A stretch of 64,000 nucleotides of DNA, from positions 7,402,501 through 7,466,500 of the forward strand of contig JASJZH010000005.1 of assembly GCA_037178975.1 (NCBI GenBank). Direction: 5' to 3'. Source of the DNA: Oscheius tipulae. Its lineage: Eukaryota > Nematoda > Chromadorea > Rhabditida > Rhabditidae. The position numbers and the translations under genes are program-made. Positions 22,634 through 33,698 of this stretch are shown in pieces. Position 1 is the stretch's first letter; every line of letters starts with the position of its first letter. The notes below the pieces were generated by a model. That model was given only the letters and a program-made list of their open reading frames with translations, searched no databases and had not been told where the DNA came from.

Positions 22634-24101
22634 CTACAAAAATAGTGTTGGGAGGAAAATGAGGAGCGATGGCAGGAGTGAGAATGAGGACATAGCCATC
22701 AGATTGACCCAACAGTCCAACTTGTGAAGAGGGACCTCCACCAGACGAGCCCCAACATAGTTCAGCGGACTTGCTCTGTCACAAACCAATGAGTTTCGGT
22801 CTCGAATCTTGAAAGCACTGGTAATTAAGTAAAGTGTAAGAGACTCACCACATTGGTGGTTCGGATCCAGGTCACGTAGTCCTTGCTCTGACAGTCACAA
22901 TGGTAAGGATTCCTCAAGACCAGCGAATTTTCCTTCAGCGTTGAAGCAAGCTCTCGGAAGGAGGGAGTCAAAGTGAAGAACTGATTCCTGCTCAGATCCA
23001 GACTGTTAACATTGGCCAGGCAGGTTCTATTGACATGCAAGGTCTTCATAAAGTTTTGTCGAAGATCGAATCTTGTTAAAGACGGAAACGGACACGGCAA
23101 GTCATAGGGAATCGTTGACAGGAAGTTGTAGGATAGGTCAAGCACCTAAAATAGAAAGATTGGTTCATGACTCAGACTGGAAACCTGTAGATTTTCTAGA
23201 TTTGCTCGCTGAAACATCTTCATCATCAAATTGAATTGGATGGTACGGTTGAGAGTTTGCGTGAAGGCTCTTCGAAGATACAACTAATAATTTATATAAG
23301 AAAATACAGCGAAATCGTACCTCTGTCAAATGTGGAGTATGGGTCAGAAAGTCCACATCGGTTTCCTTCAAGACTATCTCATTGTTGGACAGGTCGAGGA
23401 TACGCAGGTTCGGAAGACCTTTCAGTGCATTCGGATTGAGATTCACTGAACTTTGTCTTTTCCTACAATCATTCACAAAAATACCTATGTAGTTAGCAGA
23501 AATGTTGAGAACCCACAATCGGCTGTGAGAGACCCCTCCAAAAAGTGAGGTTGCCGGAAGATCTTGAAAGTTATTTCCATGAAACGTGACTTTTTCGAGG
23601 GATCTGAAAGAGTTGGGTATTTTACTCTCCAGAGTGCTGTCAATCTGTTCTTCCTGTCTTTAGAAGCAAGCTGGCCAATTCATGGCCCTCGAGGGGGACA
23701 GCCGGGGCTGTCATGTAAACGAGAGCAGTCTATTGGAAGGCTCTCTCGCGTAATTGCTTGAAATTAATAATAGCGGTCAATATGTATGGGTGGCCGGAAA
23801 TGTCCCGCACCTACTCACTTGTAATGGTTATTGACATTCAAGAAAATGTCCGTGTCCACAAATTGAGCATTTATGCAGGACAGCTCCCCGGTGTCCTCCT
23901 TGCATTGGCAGGCAGCATGATCTGCCAGCGATCCCCTACAGACGTACTGAGAACTGGGGTCCTGGAAAGATTTCGGGTTCGAGATAAATCTTGAGTAATT
24001 TACTTCCTGTGTGTAGGCAGGTCGTGGACGGTCGCGAGAGACGACAAGGTCGCCGGCCCACGCCAGCCAAAAAAAGAACAACCACGGCCGTATTCTGTAC
24101 A
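22634..24101 (-). CDS. Extracellular leucine-rich repeat protein, likely GPI-anchored
   Basis: Order on the minus strand: hydrophobic leader (RPWLFFFWLAWAGDLVV, about 24095); LRR N-terminal cap with YVCRGSLADHAACQCK and GELSCINAQF (about 23900); LRRs including LEKVTFHGNNFQDLPATSLF, LPNLRILDLSNNEIVLKETD (about 23430) and VLDLSYNFLSTIPYDLP (about 23140); LRR C-terminal cap NPYHCDCQSKDYVTWI...LVC...LNYVGARLVEVPLHKLDC. It ends in a hydrophobic tail (LMAMSSFSLLPSLLIFLPTL) directly before the stop at 22634-22636, as in a GPI attachment signal. The initiator ATG is not visible in the leader exon, which follows a TTTTTTAG acceptor, so an upstream exon is expected. Probably a cell-surface adhesion or guidance protein; the partner is unknown. 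Confidence 0.78.
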
Positions 24102-24770
24102 CTAAAAAATAATAATTACTGAGAATGGGAACGGAAAGACGAAATGGATGCAAAAACAACAAAACTATCTCGAGTTCGTGAGATGTTTTTCCTCTGGAAA
24201 ATAGAACTGTCCCGTAAAACTCCCGCAAAAAAATTGATCCCGAAGTGACATTCCTTAGCTTAATGAGTTATCGTAAAATCATTGGGAAATAAAAACTGCT
24301 TCTTTAAAAAAAAGAGGACTAGCATGCGGAACAAGCTAAGCACAAAATGAAATTCTCACGAGAGGGGCATCTAGTGGCAATTCCGTAGCGATATGAGGCT
24401 GTCAAGATCTATCCGACGTAGGCTGGCCAGACAAAAGACTTTCTGCCGGCTCGTTGGCCGGCTGAGAGATAAACGAACAGAGTTTGGCAGAGGAGGAAAG
24501 AGAGTGGGCAATGAACCCGGGGACCCCAAACGAGATTTCCGACAAGTAGTCATGAATACGCCAAACAAGCTGCTCCCTGCGACCCCTCGGGGTTCAAACA
24601 GCTTTCTCAAGACAAAATTAAGCTGAGTAACTAATAGATGCTCACTACGGCCAGTCGAGCGGAAATACGGGCCAAGCATCGATCGCCCGAGGTGTCAGCC
24701 GAGAGTCTAGGGTCTATGCATTCTCTAGACCTATAAACTCTTTTTATTCTTGTTGGAGAACTGTCTGGTA

Positions 24771-24790
24771 TAAATATCGCCCGATATTTA
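24771..24790. repeat. 20-bp inverted repeat
   Basis: TAAATATCGCCCGATATTTA reads as two exact 9-bp arms around a CC centre. It starts one base into a TATAAATA match. It could be a binding site or chance. Confidence 0.6.
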
Positions 24791-25766
24791 TTCTTGACTG
24801 CGGCCAGGATTAGCTAACAAGATTGATTACGACAGCTGCGAGGGAGGGGTTCCACGAGAGAAGATGCGAATTTTACACTTGGGCTCAAGTAAAATGACAC
24901 TTTCTTCGCGTAATTGCAGTCAGAAAATTCGTAAACTAAGATGGTCACACGCTTGGAGTGTATAGAAAACAAGTGGCACTCGCCTGGACAATCAATTATG
25001 CAAAATGGCTCGACCCTTTTAGAGGAGCTCGGAGGCCGACGACCTGTGTTGACCGTGAAATTCGAGTAGTCTGAGAAATAGGATCAAGTGAGACACTGAC
25101 AAAAAGAATGAAAGACTGATGGATTGAGCTGAGCCGGGGGCGGTGTAAGGCTAATGTGCGTGTCATATGGTCTTCCAGAGACAGCAGCCGAGGCATGCAA
25201 ATGTAATGAAGTAGTCCATTATGTTGGAGAGGGAGAAGGTTAGAATCACTCCCTCCCTAAGGCAAGAGCCCCAATAGATGGACAGCCGCACTCAGCGCCC
25301 ATTTTGACCAATAGAGATGCCATCGGAGGCTAGGCTGTTCTCTCCTGGGAGAGGAGGCAACAAGAGGGGTGGATAGAAGAACCCACACGGGGGCCTAATT
25401 GCTGCGTGGATTAGCAACAGAGCCACGGTAATTAGTCCCCTAAAAAGGCTCAGGACTCTGGACAGCTGTTACATTCGGAACGGGCAGTGAAACGGTGAGG
25501 GGGCTATTGTAGGAACAAGAGAATATTCTATTGGTCTATTCGTTGCTCAGGCGACATTGAACTCAGTACTGATTCGCCGACTATTTAGTCGTGTGACAAG
25601 AGATACAATGTGAGGTTTGAACGGCAAAATAGCCACAAACCAGCCGTCCATTTGTTTGGTTTTTGTATTGAAAAGAGGTGGGTGCGCCGCTCCCCCAAAA
25701 GCTGAAGTTCCAAATTTTCTCTTCAACTAAATTTTTGACATGTCTTGAATTTTTTGCCTCGTGGTG

Positions 25767-25806
25767 ACGTACAGACAGACAGACATCATTGCACTTTAGT
25801 AGTAGA
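25767..25806 (-). repeat. Fragment of the GTCCGTCCGT-type repeat
   Basis: ACAGACAGACAGACATCATT followed by GCACTTTAGTAGTAGAG, the inverted counterpart of 13086-13112. Confidence 0.5.
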
Positions 25807-26089
25807 GTATTGCCACGTAGTTTACCTACTGTAATCTCCTCCCATACGCATCCAGTACCTTCTTATCACTCGTTCCCGCGGTATCGGTGCCCTACTGCCA
25901 ACGAACATTCAACGCATTGCACCGGTTTCCTAGGTTTTGCATCTTCTTCTTCAAAATTGCTTCTTATATTCGTCCAACAAAATTTTGTTTCTTTCAAAAC
26001 AATACGCGTCCTCAATTGAGACAGTTAGTTTCAAGTTCTATATAATGTTGAAAAAACGTTTTTGAAGAAAGCTTTATTACAGACTTGCA

Positions 26090-27127
26090 ATGATATTCAC
26101 GTCTAAAAAAGACGTTTTTGGAGGAGTCACGGTAGAGACTATAAAACTACCGGAAGATTGCCGTAAAACTTTTGAAGAATCCTTGCAAGAATCCCTTCTA
26201 CATTGGGCGGAGAAGGAGACTCGCGGAGTTTGGGTCAAGGTTCCTCTTCAGGTAAATGCGACAAGTTAACCGATTAAGAAACGTTTTAGGACTCGGAATT
26301 TGTACCAATTCTTGTCCGGTACGGATTTCAATATCACCATGCGCAAAAAGACTTCCTGATGATGACCAAATGGCTGCCGGAAGGACTCAACACCCTGCCG
26401 CTCTATGCCCACACCCACATTGGAGTAGGTGGAGTTGTACAGGACCCGGAAGGAAGAATATTGATGATGAGAGAGAAAGGAAAACAGTAGGCTTCGAATC
26501 AAAGAAAACGAATAAAATAAAGTTCAGCGGCTACAGAGGCTGGAAATTCCCGGGCGGGCTGTCAGATCCTGGCGAACAGATTTTTGAAACGGCGGCAAGA
26601 GAGGTCAGAGAAGAAACTGGAGTTCATGCCGTCGGAGAGAAGGTCCTTCTTTTTAGGTAAAGTGCACAGGCTGGAATCTTGTCTAATGTCCGGTGCGTAC
26701 CCGCATTGATTGCCTTTTGAACCGTTGTCGTCAAGCTTTTGTTGACACTATTGAGTAAGGAAAGAACCTTTCAAAATCACAGACAATCTCCGACCTCGCA
26801 GTTTCCCGGCGTTGGAGACATTTATTTCGTTGTGTCAATGTCGCTAAAGGATCCAAAGAACAGCGAGATTAAAATATGTCCCCATGAGACGGAAGAAGCC
26901 CGCTGGTTCACGCTGCAAGAGGTCGAGAAGCTCACTGATGTCGAGATTGCGCCCTTTGTCAAAAGAATTATTCTACAACATAGAAGTGTCAACGGAAGAC
27001 AGGTAGGAGAGAGTTGTGGCGAAAAGTGTTAGATTTAGGCGTTCGCTCTCCACGAAATAAACTTCGCTGGCAGAAAAATGCAAATTTTCATGGCAGACAC
27101 AACTTTAAGTTCCATATGATACAATAA
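26090..27127 (+). CDS. Nudix hydrolase, NUDT6-like
   Basis: Start ATG 26090 ([12 protein letters not shown]). The N-terminal half has the NUDT6-type preface: [15 protein letters not shown], then [28 protein letters not shown] and [12 protein letters not shown]. The Nudix box follows at about 26550-26620 ([20 protein letters not shown] then ETGV), which has the G-x5-E-x7-REVxEExG pattern complete, so metal-dependent hydrolysis of a nucleoside-diphosphate-linked substrate is plausible. After that come [16 protein letters not shown] and [18 protein letters not shown]. The last exon (about 27074-27127) encodes a short basic end and stops at a TAA that overlaps the poly(A) signal AATAAA. Without that exon the frame stops at 27030. 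Substrate unknown; family call is secure. Confidence 0.87.
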
Positions 27128-27666
27128 AGTGATTAGCAAGGGTTTGACCACTGTAGTAGCTTTGTCGGGAAGATTTTTCCTCTATCGTCTGTCGTTCGCT
27201 GAACGTTCTCCGCTTCTCACCCTTTCTTGTTTTTATTTCCCACTAACAGTTCTCACAAGGTAAAGCAAGCGTGAGAAACTTTAAATGTTCAGCTGGTTTC
27301 AGTTCTGTTGTTCCCTTTTCACTCAGATCTATGTCTCAGGCTAAACTAGATCTCGTTTGTATTCAACTTCATTACAGCTTGACCTCTCTTTTGTACACGG
27401 AAATAGGACTTTCCAGGCTTTCGTACACAACATCCACAGTAATCTTAACCCCTAACCTTCCAGGTTATTCATGTCAGCCTGTTTGACTCTTCAAATTATC
27501 TTTTCAGCCCCCAAGAAAAGCTAGACTCATCTCAAAAGAATAACGAGAGCGAACATCATTCGACTTCTTTCTCGGTTGCTGTAAGTAGCTAGGAGTGCAA
27601 CGTCTGTCGTCTTACTCACTCTCTTTTTCGCACGTCTAATGGAATAACTGATCATCAGTTTCACCA
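27128..27666. other. Intergenic spacer between Nudix and str-like genes
   Basis: About 540 nt. A frame at 27271-27486 shows no domain. TTTTCAG acceptor-like sequences occur, but I could not connect exons. Confidence 0.4.
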
Positions 27667-29089
27667 ATGCTTCTCATACAGGAATACGGCTACCTAGTTG
27701 TGGCTGGGTGTATCTTGGCTGGTTTGCTCAACTGGGTGGCTATTCCTCTGTCTATTTGTTGGTGCAAATACAGTCTCGGCTCGTACAAGATCATAATGCT
27801 AGTTTTCTCCACAACGAACATGCTCCACATGATCGTGGACACGGTCTCACACCCCGTATGTTTTGTTCCTTGAGGCTTTGATAAAACATAACTAGCGTTT
27901 CTTCTACCAGAAGCACCTCATTGTTCTCTACTCTTCCGGTCCAGTAACTCAGCTCGGAGCGCTTCCAGCCAAATATGCCATCTTCTGGATCTGTACCATG
28001 TTCGGACTTCAGATCTTCCTTGAAGCTGTTCACTTCGTCTACAGATACATTTTGCTCTGCAGGTTGTTTATTCAAAATAGGCTTTCCGGAGTACCGCTAC
28101 TCACCAACTTTCAATTTTTAACGCCGATAGGCAGCTGCAATCCCGCCGCTTAACGGTTCTTTCAAAAACGCAGACTATTTCAGGGAAGAATACAAGAGTC
28201 TGTTATCAGTACGAAAAATCACGATGTTCACCGCTGTTTCGTATATTGTTTTCGGTACAATTAACTATCTGAACTGGAGTATGTTCGAGAGCACAGAATT
28301 CGATGTCTATAGTGCTGTTGGGAACTTGACTGTAGCTCAAGAGCTTCATGGCTTATCGTTTTTGTACATGGTAAGACACTTACACATTTTTGTGATCTGC
28401 CCAATTCAGAAAACCACTAATTCTGGAGAACTGACTCCCATTTGGACCAGCTACGCAGGAATATGCAGTCTGTTAGGTTGCAACACAGTCCTCTTCTCGG
28501 TTATCTGCGTTTGCGGGTATAAGATACATCGCACCGTAACTGCTGTAGGAGTCCTTAGTTTGCCTTTATTGATAGTTTGCAGAAACTTTCCATGTCGCGA
28601 ATGAGTCCAGCCACTTTAGAAATGCACAGGGTGCTGTTTAAGATGCTCGTCGTACAGGTTAGTATGTCTGTTCCAGAGACAGCTTCGTAAGCATGAGAGT
28701 CGAAAATAGCACACCAACCTTTAAACAATGATAATCAACAGTATTTGAACAACGACATGGGGGAGGGGTGGTGCGGAGCCCTGACCGTTTTTTTTGGAAT
28801 GTGGACACAAACAAAAACATTCTTTCAGACTTTTATTCCTCTCATACTGTTACACATCCCCTGTGCTATGTGTATGATAGGACCGATGCTTTTTGATATG
28901 AGCTGGATGGGCAATATTCCCATGCTGGCTGTTCTTCTCTATCCCATCTTCGAACCATTCGTCGTCGTATATTACCTGAGCGCACATCGACTGCGAAAAG
29001 TTCGAAAACGTTTTCGGCAACAACGAGATTCAAAATGTCATCCCGTGACCATGAACTCGGCCTCAGCAGTGACACCTTCAAAAAATTAA
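27667..29089 (+). CDS. Chemoreceptor GPCR, str-like
   Basis: Seven-transmembrane chemosensory receptor of the nematode Str superfamily, expected in sensory neuron cilia. Exons: 27667-27855 (YLVVAGCILAGLLNWVAIPL, then NMLHMIVDTVSHP); 27912-28063 (LGALPAKYAIFWICTMFGLQ, EAVHFVYRYILLCR); about 28180-28370 (KITMFTAVSYIVFGTINYLN); about 28411-28580 (CSLLGCNTVLFSVICVCGYK); about 28582-28660 (LSMSRMSPATLEMHRVLFKM); 28829-29089 (FIPLILLHIPCAMCMIGPML, then MAVLLYPIFEPFVVVYYLSA and a basic tail). The PCAM/FEPFVV features and the FxxAVxFVYRY motif are typical. Stop at 29087-29089. No lesion was noticed. Family within the superfamily (str, srj or srd) is a best guess. Confidence 0.8.
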
Positions 29090-29103
29090 ATTTATTTATT
29101 GGT

Positions 29104-30575
29104 CTAAATGACAGCCTTGCGAAGCCCAGCCGTACATATTGTTTCGAAAATAACTTCCGTGATCAGCCAGGCTCGAGTCAATCTATAAACATTTGATTTT
29201 TGAGTAAATAAAAGCATACCTGTTTATTACTGCAGTACAGGCCATCGTCTTCGGCACACATGGTGTATGGATCTCCCACAGCCATCGAGTTATTGTACCA
29301 GATCTAAATTGCATTCTAATATTTAAGATGCCATAACTACCTCGAATCGGTGATGAAAGACTTCATCCGGTCCTCCCCTTGGCGGTATGTGAGGTACAGT
29401 GTCTTTGTGGTGAACGACCCTGTACGAGTAGAGAAAAGTGGAGTCGTGCCACTGGGCAAAGCCCTTGTCTCCGGTTCTCGGCTGTCCGAACGTTACGAGA
29501 CGTGTTTTGTCGGGTGTAGTCAAGCTCTGCTTTAGCATGAAACTGGAACAGACCGAAGCCAAAGCTCCACCGAGAGAATGGCCCATCACCTAAACGATGC
29601 CAATATTTTGTCAGCGGAAAGTGCTTTTACCCAAACATTGTAGCTGGGGTACATGTATTTCAGGTTACGGACAGAGCCCTCTAGTCCCTGCTGCCAGAGA
29701 AGCATGAACGCGTCATAGAAGTACTTGTAGACATGACCACTGCCGAAGAAGGGCTCCTTTTTCCTATTAACTGAGTTTGTTTTGTATAACAAAGAACTTA
29801 CTCTAGAAAGCTCTCAAACTCTTCCAACAACTGATAAGTGCCATCTGTTCCACGGAAGGAGACAATGATCACCTTTTGGACGGAATCATAAGCCGTATAG
29901 GCAAAACAGCTTACATCTTTTAAGGATCTTAAGAAATCGAAATAGCTTACTTGGGCCCAGATACGCGCAAGGAACATCGACGACTTGAGAAACGACAGCT
30001 GTTGGTATGGCATTCCTATCAATTCCCTGTGTTTAGATTGGGAATGAATGAACTTACGCTAAACATTTAGTAGGATCCGACATTCCAGCGGCCACAATAA
30101 TTGGAAGGGCAACATTCCGGGCGAAGTCGTCCGAGTACTCGTAGCCAGACTGAGGTGCCTGTGGACAATTCAGTGGATCCTGAATGTTTGGCTTTCTTCT
30201 TATTTGGCAGAGCTTGCCTTGATGTGAGTTTTACACGTTAACGGCTGACATTTAGTCGTTTCAACACACCATCTAGAAGTTACATTAAACACTGTAAATG
30301 TTCGTTGTGGGACTCATCAACATTGTCATTGGTAGTATTGAACTCTTAGTGAACACTGTTTTTGAAACTTTTTGGCTAGTTATCAATGAGAACATGTAAT
30401 GTTTATCGTCGATGAGTCCTACAACAAAATTTGCAACAGACTTAACTTCAGGGACTCACTGTATCGACTGTATGCAATTTAAATCTCACGTATGATTTTG
30501 TGCCAGGCATGAGAGACACGTTTCTGCTGCATATGCTCCCGGAGCTAGAGCCAAGAGCAGCAAAGGCAGCAGCAT
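29104..30575 (-). CDS. Secreted class 3 lipase A
   Basis: Secreted triacylglycerol-lipase-like alpha/beta hydrolase. Start ATG 30575 with signal peptide MLLPLLLLALAPGAYA, then a small Cys motif (ETCLSCLAQNHT/WCVETTKCQPLTC). Core: VSCFAYTAYDSVQKVIIVSF then RGTDGTYQLLEEFESFLE (about 29900-29800), KKEPFFGSGHVYKYFYDAF, nucleophile elbow MGHSLGGALAS (about 29585-29555), RLVTFGQPRTGDKGFAQW, HHKDTVPHIPPRGGPDE (catalytic Asp) and HHRFEV (likely catalytic His). The end carries the shared LADH...MYGWASQGCH motif before the stop at 29104-29106. Intron 1 (about 30275-30520) contains a palindromic insertion; other introns are short. It heads a run of four paralogues. Confidence 0.9.
30291..30440. repeat. 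Palindromic insertion in lipase A intron 1
   Basis: Arms at about 30291-30355 and 30378-30440 are roughly 65% complementary over 60 nt. The core pair is GTTGTGGGACTCATC (left) and GATGAGTCCTACAAC (right). A foldback or MITE-like origin is likely. It makes this intron several times longer than the others in the gene. Confidence 0.55.
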
Positions 30576-30711
30576 GGCCCTCTACTAGAGATAAGACTAG
30601 AATAGTGTTCTCTGTTTCGTGAAGGAACTTGATAAGTGTTTGCTCTTTGGCTCATTAGAGGTCTCGAAATGTCTTTTTTATATCTTTATGCACTGCATTG
30701 TTTCGTCAGTG

Positions 30712-32014
30712 ATGCTGCTGCTTTTGCTGTCACTGTTCCTAGCTGGCGCTAGATCCGGGCTTGCTGCGGAAACATGCGAAAGCTGTGTAGGAGCTGGACA
30801 CACGTGAGTGCTTTTTGTTTTTCTTACAAAGAGAAGTTTAGATATTGCGTCGAGACTGGCAAATGTCAGCCGCTGACTTGCCAGACTCCAATCAAGGTAA
30901 GCAGTGATTTGGTTTTTGAACTGGAACATTTAGAACGTGCTAAACTGTCCCACCACCCCTCAACCTGGATTCGAATACACTGACGATTTTGGAAGAAATG
31001 TTGCCATGCCAATTATTGTGGCTGCTGGTCTAGATGACCCCTCCATCTGTTTAAGGTTTGATATTCTTAAGTCACAATCATTTGTTCAGAAATGCCATAC
31101 CAACAGCCACCATCCACGCCAATATTTTCGCTCCTTGTTCTGAAATTATCAAGAGTGGGCCATTCCAGTTTCTGATCATATTCTTATAGATACTACGCAG
31201 GGATGTCATGTCTACACTGCCTTTGACGTAACTCAGAAGGTGATCATCATCTCGTTCCGTGGAACAGATGGAGCTCTTCAACTCGACGAGGAGTTTGAAA
31301 GTTTCTTCGAGTAAGAATACATGAAACATCATCAAACCTATTTTTGCAGAAAGAAAGAGCCTTTCTTTAATGCCGGACACGTCTTCAAGTACTTCTACGA
31401 CGCTTTCATTATGCTTTGGCATCAGGGCCTGGCCAAGTCTGTCTCCGATCTCCGATATCTCTATCCTAACTTTGAAATCTGGGTAAGCCTTTCTCTGTAG
31501 ATTGGAAAATTTGTCGTAGGTGATGGGACACTCTCTCGGCGGAGCTCTTGCATCGACTTGTGCTTCCTACTTAGTCCAGACGGGATTCGCTTCGCCACCC
31601 TATCTCAAGTTGGTCACGTTCGGTCAGCCCCGAACTGGAGACAAGGACTTTGCTCAATGGCATGATGCCACATTCTATTACTCCTACAGAATCGTCAATC
31701 ATCATGATGTCGTCTCACACATCCCGCCTAGAGGAGGACCAGATATGGTCTGGCACCATCGATATGAGGTAGACTTCATCAATAGTTGAGTTCGTGATTC
31801 AGATCTGGTACAACAACACAATGGCCGTAGGAGATCCCTGGACTCTTTGTCCTGAAGACGATGGACATTACTGCAGCAACACAGTGGTAAGTGTCTCTCC
31901 GAGACAGTCGTATAATGATACTTGTAGGCAGACACTAGCACCGCGGACCACATGACATACTTCAACCGAAAAATGTATGATTGGGCCGCAGCCGGATGTC
32001 ATCTCGATCAGTGA
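30712..32014 (+). CDS. Secreted class 3 lipase B
   Basis: Paralogue of lipase A, divergent from it with only 136 bp between start codons. ATG 30712, signal peptide MLLLLLSLFLAGARSGLA, Cys motif ETCESCVGAGHT/YCVETGKCQPLTC, then CPTTPQPGFEYTDDFGRNVA and MPIIVAAGLDDPS. The hydrolase core has QKVIIISFRGTDGALQLDEE, elbow MGHSLGGALASTCASYL (about 31522), FGQPRTGDKDFAQW, NHHDVVSHIPPRGGPD and HHRYEV, followed by CPEDDGHYCSN and DHMTYFNRKMYDWAAAGCH. Stop at 32012-32014, with AATAAA 4 nt later. The catalytic set (Ser, Asp, His) is complete. It converges on lipase C, with stop codons only 47 bp apart. Confidence 0.92.
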
Positions 32015-32061
32015 AGCAATAAATTATTTTTATTTATGTACATTTATATCTGATTCAATAG

Positions 32062-33251
32062 CTAATTTTGGTGACATCCTTTTCCAGCCCATTTGTACAT
32101 GTCCCTGTCAAAGTATGTCATGTGATCGACAGTAATGGCATCGGGCTGAAATATGTTTTCCTCTTTCCCAAAGTTTGCAAGTACCTGAGCATTGGCTCCA
32201 TAGTGTCCGTCTCCTTCAGCACTCATAATCCAAGGCATTCCTTTGGCCATTTTATTGTTATACCAAATCTCATAACGATGATGCCATATTTCATCAGGAC
32301 CACCGAGAGGAGGAACACGAGGAACGAGGTCCTTGTGATTCACGATGCGATACGAGTAAAGGAACTGAATTGTGGCTGAAGGTGCTCAAATCTACGCATA
32401 CTGTATTGTCATGCCATTCGGCATAGGCCCTGTCTCCCGTCCGTGGCTGTCCGAAAGTCACGAGTCGGAGCTGTTCCGGGGTAGCTAGGCCAACTTTCTC
32501 GATGTAGGAGGCCCCAACTGAGGCGAGAGCTCCTCCCAAAGAGTGACCAAAAACCTAGGATTAGTCTTATTGACTGGTGATTTCTTTCCTACCCAGACAT
32601 TGTAGTTCGGATACAGGTATTTCAAACTCCGGACAGAAGCTTCCAGTCCTTCTCCCCAGAGGAGTACGAAAGCATCGTAGAAGAACTTGAACACGTGACC
32701 ACTGTCGAAGAAGGGCTCTTTCTTGTCCAACAAGCTCTCAAACTCTTCAAGCAGTTGAGTCTCACCGTCTGTTCCTCGAAAAGAAATGACAATGATCTGT
32801 TGAGTGACATCGTAAGCGGTATACACTTGACAGCTGGTATCTGAAACGGGTCTTTCCAGAAACACTGCCAAATCTTACTGGTTCCATAGGAAGAACAAGG
32901 AGCGTTGATCAGTTTGTGTAGAACCATATTGGGTATAGCGTTTTTCAAGCAGACAGTGGGATCGGTTAGTCCAGCTGCCACAATGATCGGCATAGCCGTG
33001 TATCTGCCAAAGTCGTCTGTATACTCATAGCCAGGTTTTGGAACAGTTGGGCAGTTCAAACGATCCTGTATTTCATGCTCACTTATGAATATTATCAGTT
33101 CTACCTTGACAGTTACATTGCAACTCGCTGCCTGACAGATACTTGTATCCACGCACCAAACATGTTGTTGTTGAATACAGGACTGACAAACGTCGGCCTT
33201 ACAACATACAGAAAAAGAGGCTATTAAAAGTAGAAGAATGAGTAGTTGCAT
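32062..33251 (-). CDS. Secreted class 3 lipase C
   Basis: ATG 33251, signal peptide MQLLILLLLIASFSVCC, Cys motif DVCQSCIQQQHVWCVDTSIC, then CPTVPKPGYEYTDDFGRYTA and MPIIVAAGLTDPT. Core: CQVYTAYDVTQQIIVISFRG, KKEPFFDSGHVFKFFYDAF, an elbow matching GHSLGGALAS (about 32550-32520), RLVTFGQPRTGDRAYAEW, NHKDLVPRVPPLGGPDE and HHRYE. It ends AVTVDHMTYF-type / DMYKWAGKGCH with a stop at 32062-32064. Near the C-terminus the paralogues have CxEDDGxYCSN; here it reads SAEGDGHYGAN, so both cysteines of that probable disulfide are gone together. Convergent with lipase B and divergent from lipase D (447 bp). Confidence 0.9.
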
Positions 33252-33698
33252 GGCTGGAATGGACACATCAAAGACTAAGATATGACAAGGAACAGCAGTA
33301 AAGATAGGGACTACAGTATTTTTGAAGTTTATCTAAGTCAACACTAGCCTTCTTCTTTTCCGCTGTAATTTTCTAACAGATTCAATTTATTCTCTGACAA
33401 TAAATGCAAATACATTGTTAACAATTGATTTAATTAGAAAACACGCCCAAAACGTAAAGAGCATCCTGCTACGGTTAAATATCCTTTTATATCAGTTCTC
33501 AAACTCAAACAAAAAGTTAGAGGCTCGTTCTCCTGGCGGAACTATACGGTCAAGATCCGTATCTTCGTAAATCCGTTCGAACTCCACCCATCCGCTTTTT
33601 GTCTTTCACCACATCCTGGTCATAAACTCTGCTATCTGACCTCTTATGCCCGAATTCTAGTCTTATCTTTACCGCCTTCAGTTCTTTCGTAAACGACC
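33252..33698. promoter_or_regulatory. Divergent upstream region of lipases C and D
   Basis: 447 bp between opposing start codons, without recognised genes. It must serve both promoters. AT-rich half near lipase C; no specific motif identified. Confidence 0.4.

Larger units (their letters stand above)
24120..26089. other. Intergenic region, 2 kb, no gene recognised
   Basis: Somewhat GC-richer than its surroundings. Frames here look like chance. It contains a 20-bp perfect inverted repeat at 24771-24790 next to a TATAAATA, and the repeat fragment at 25767-25806. It presumably includes the promoters of the LRR gene and the Nudix gene. Confidence 0.5.
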
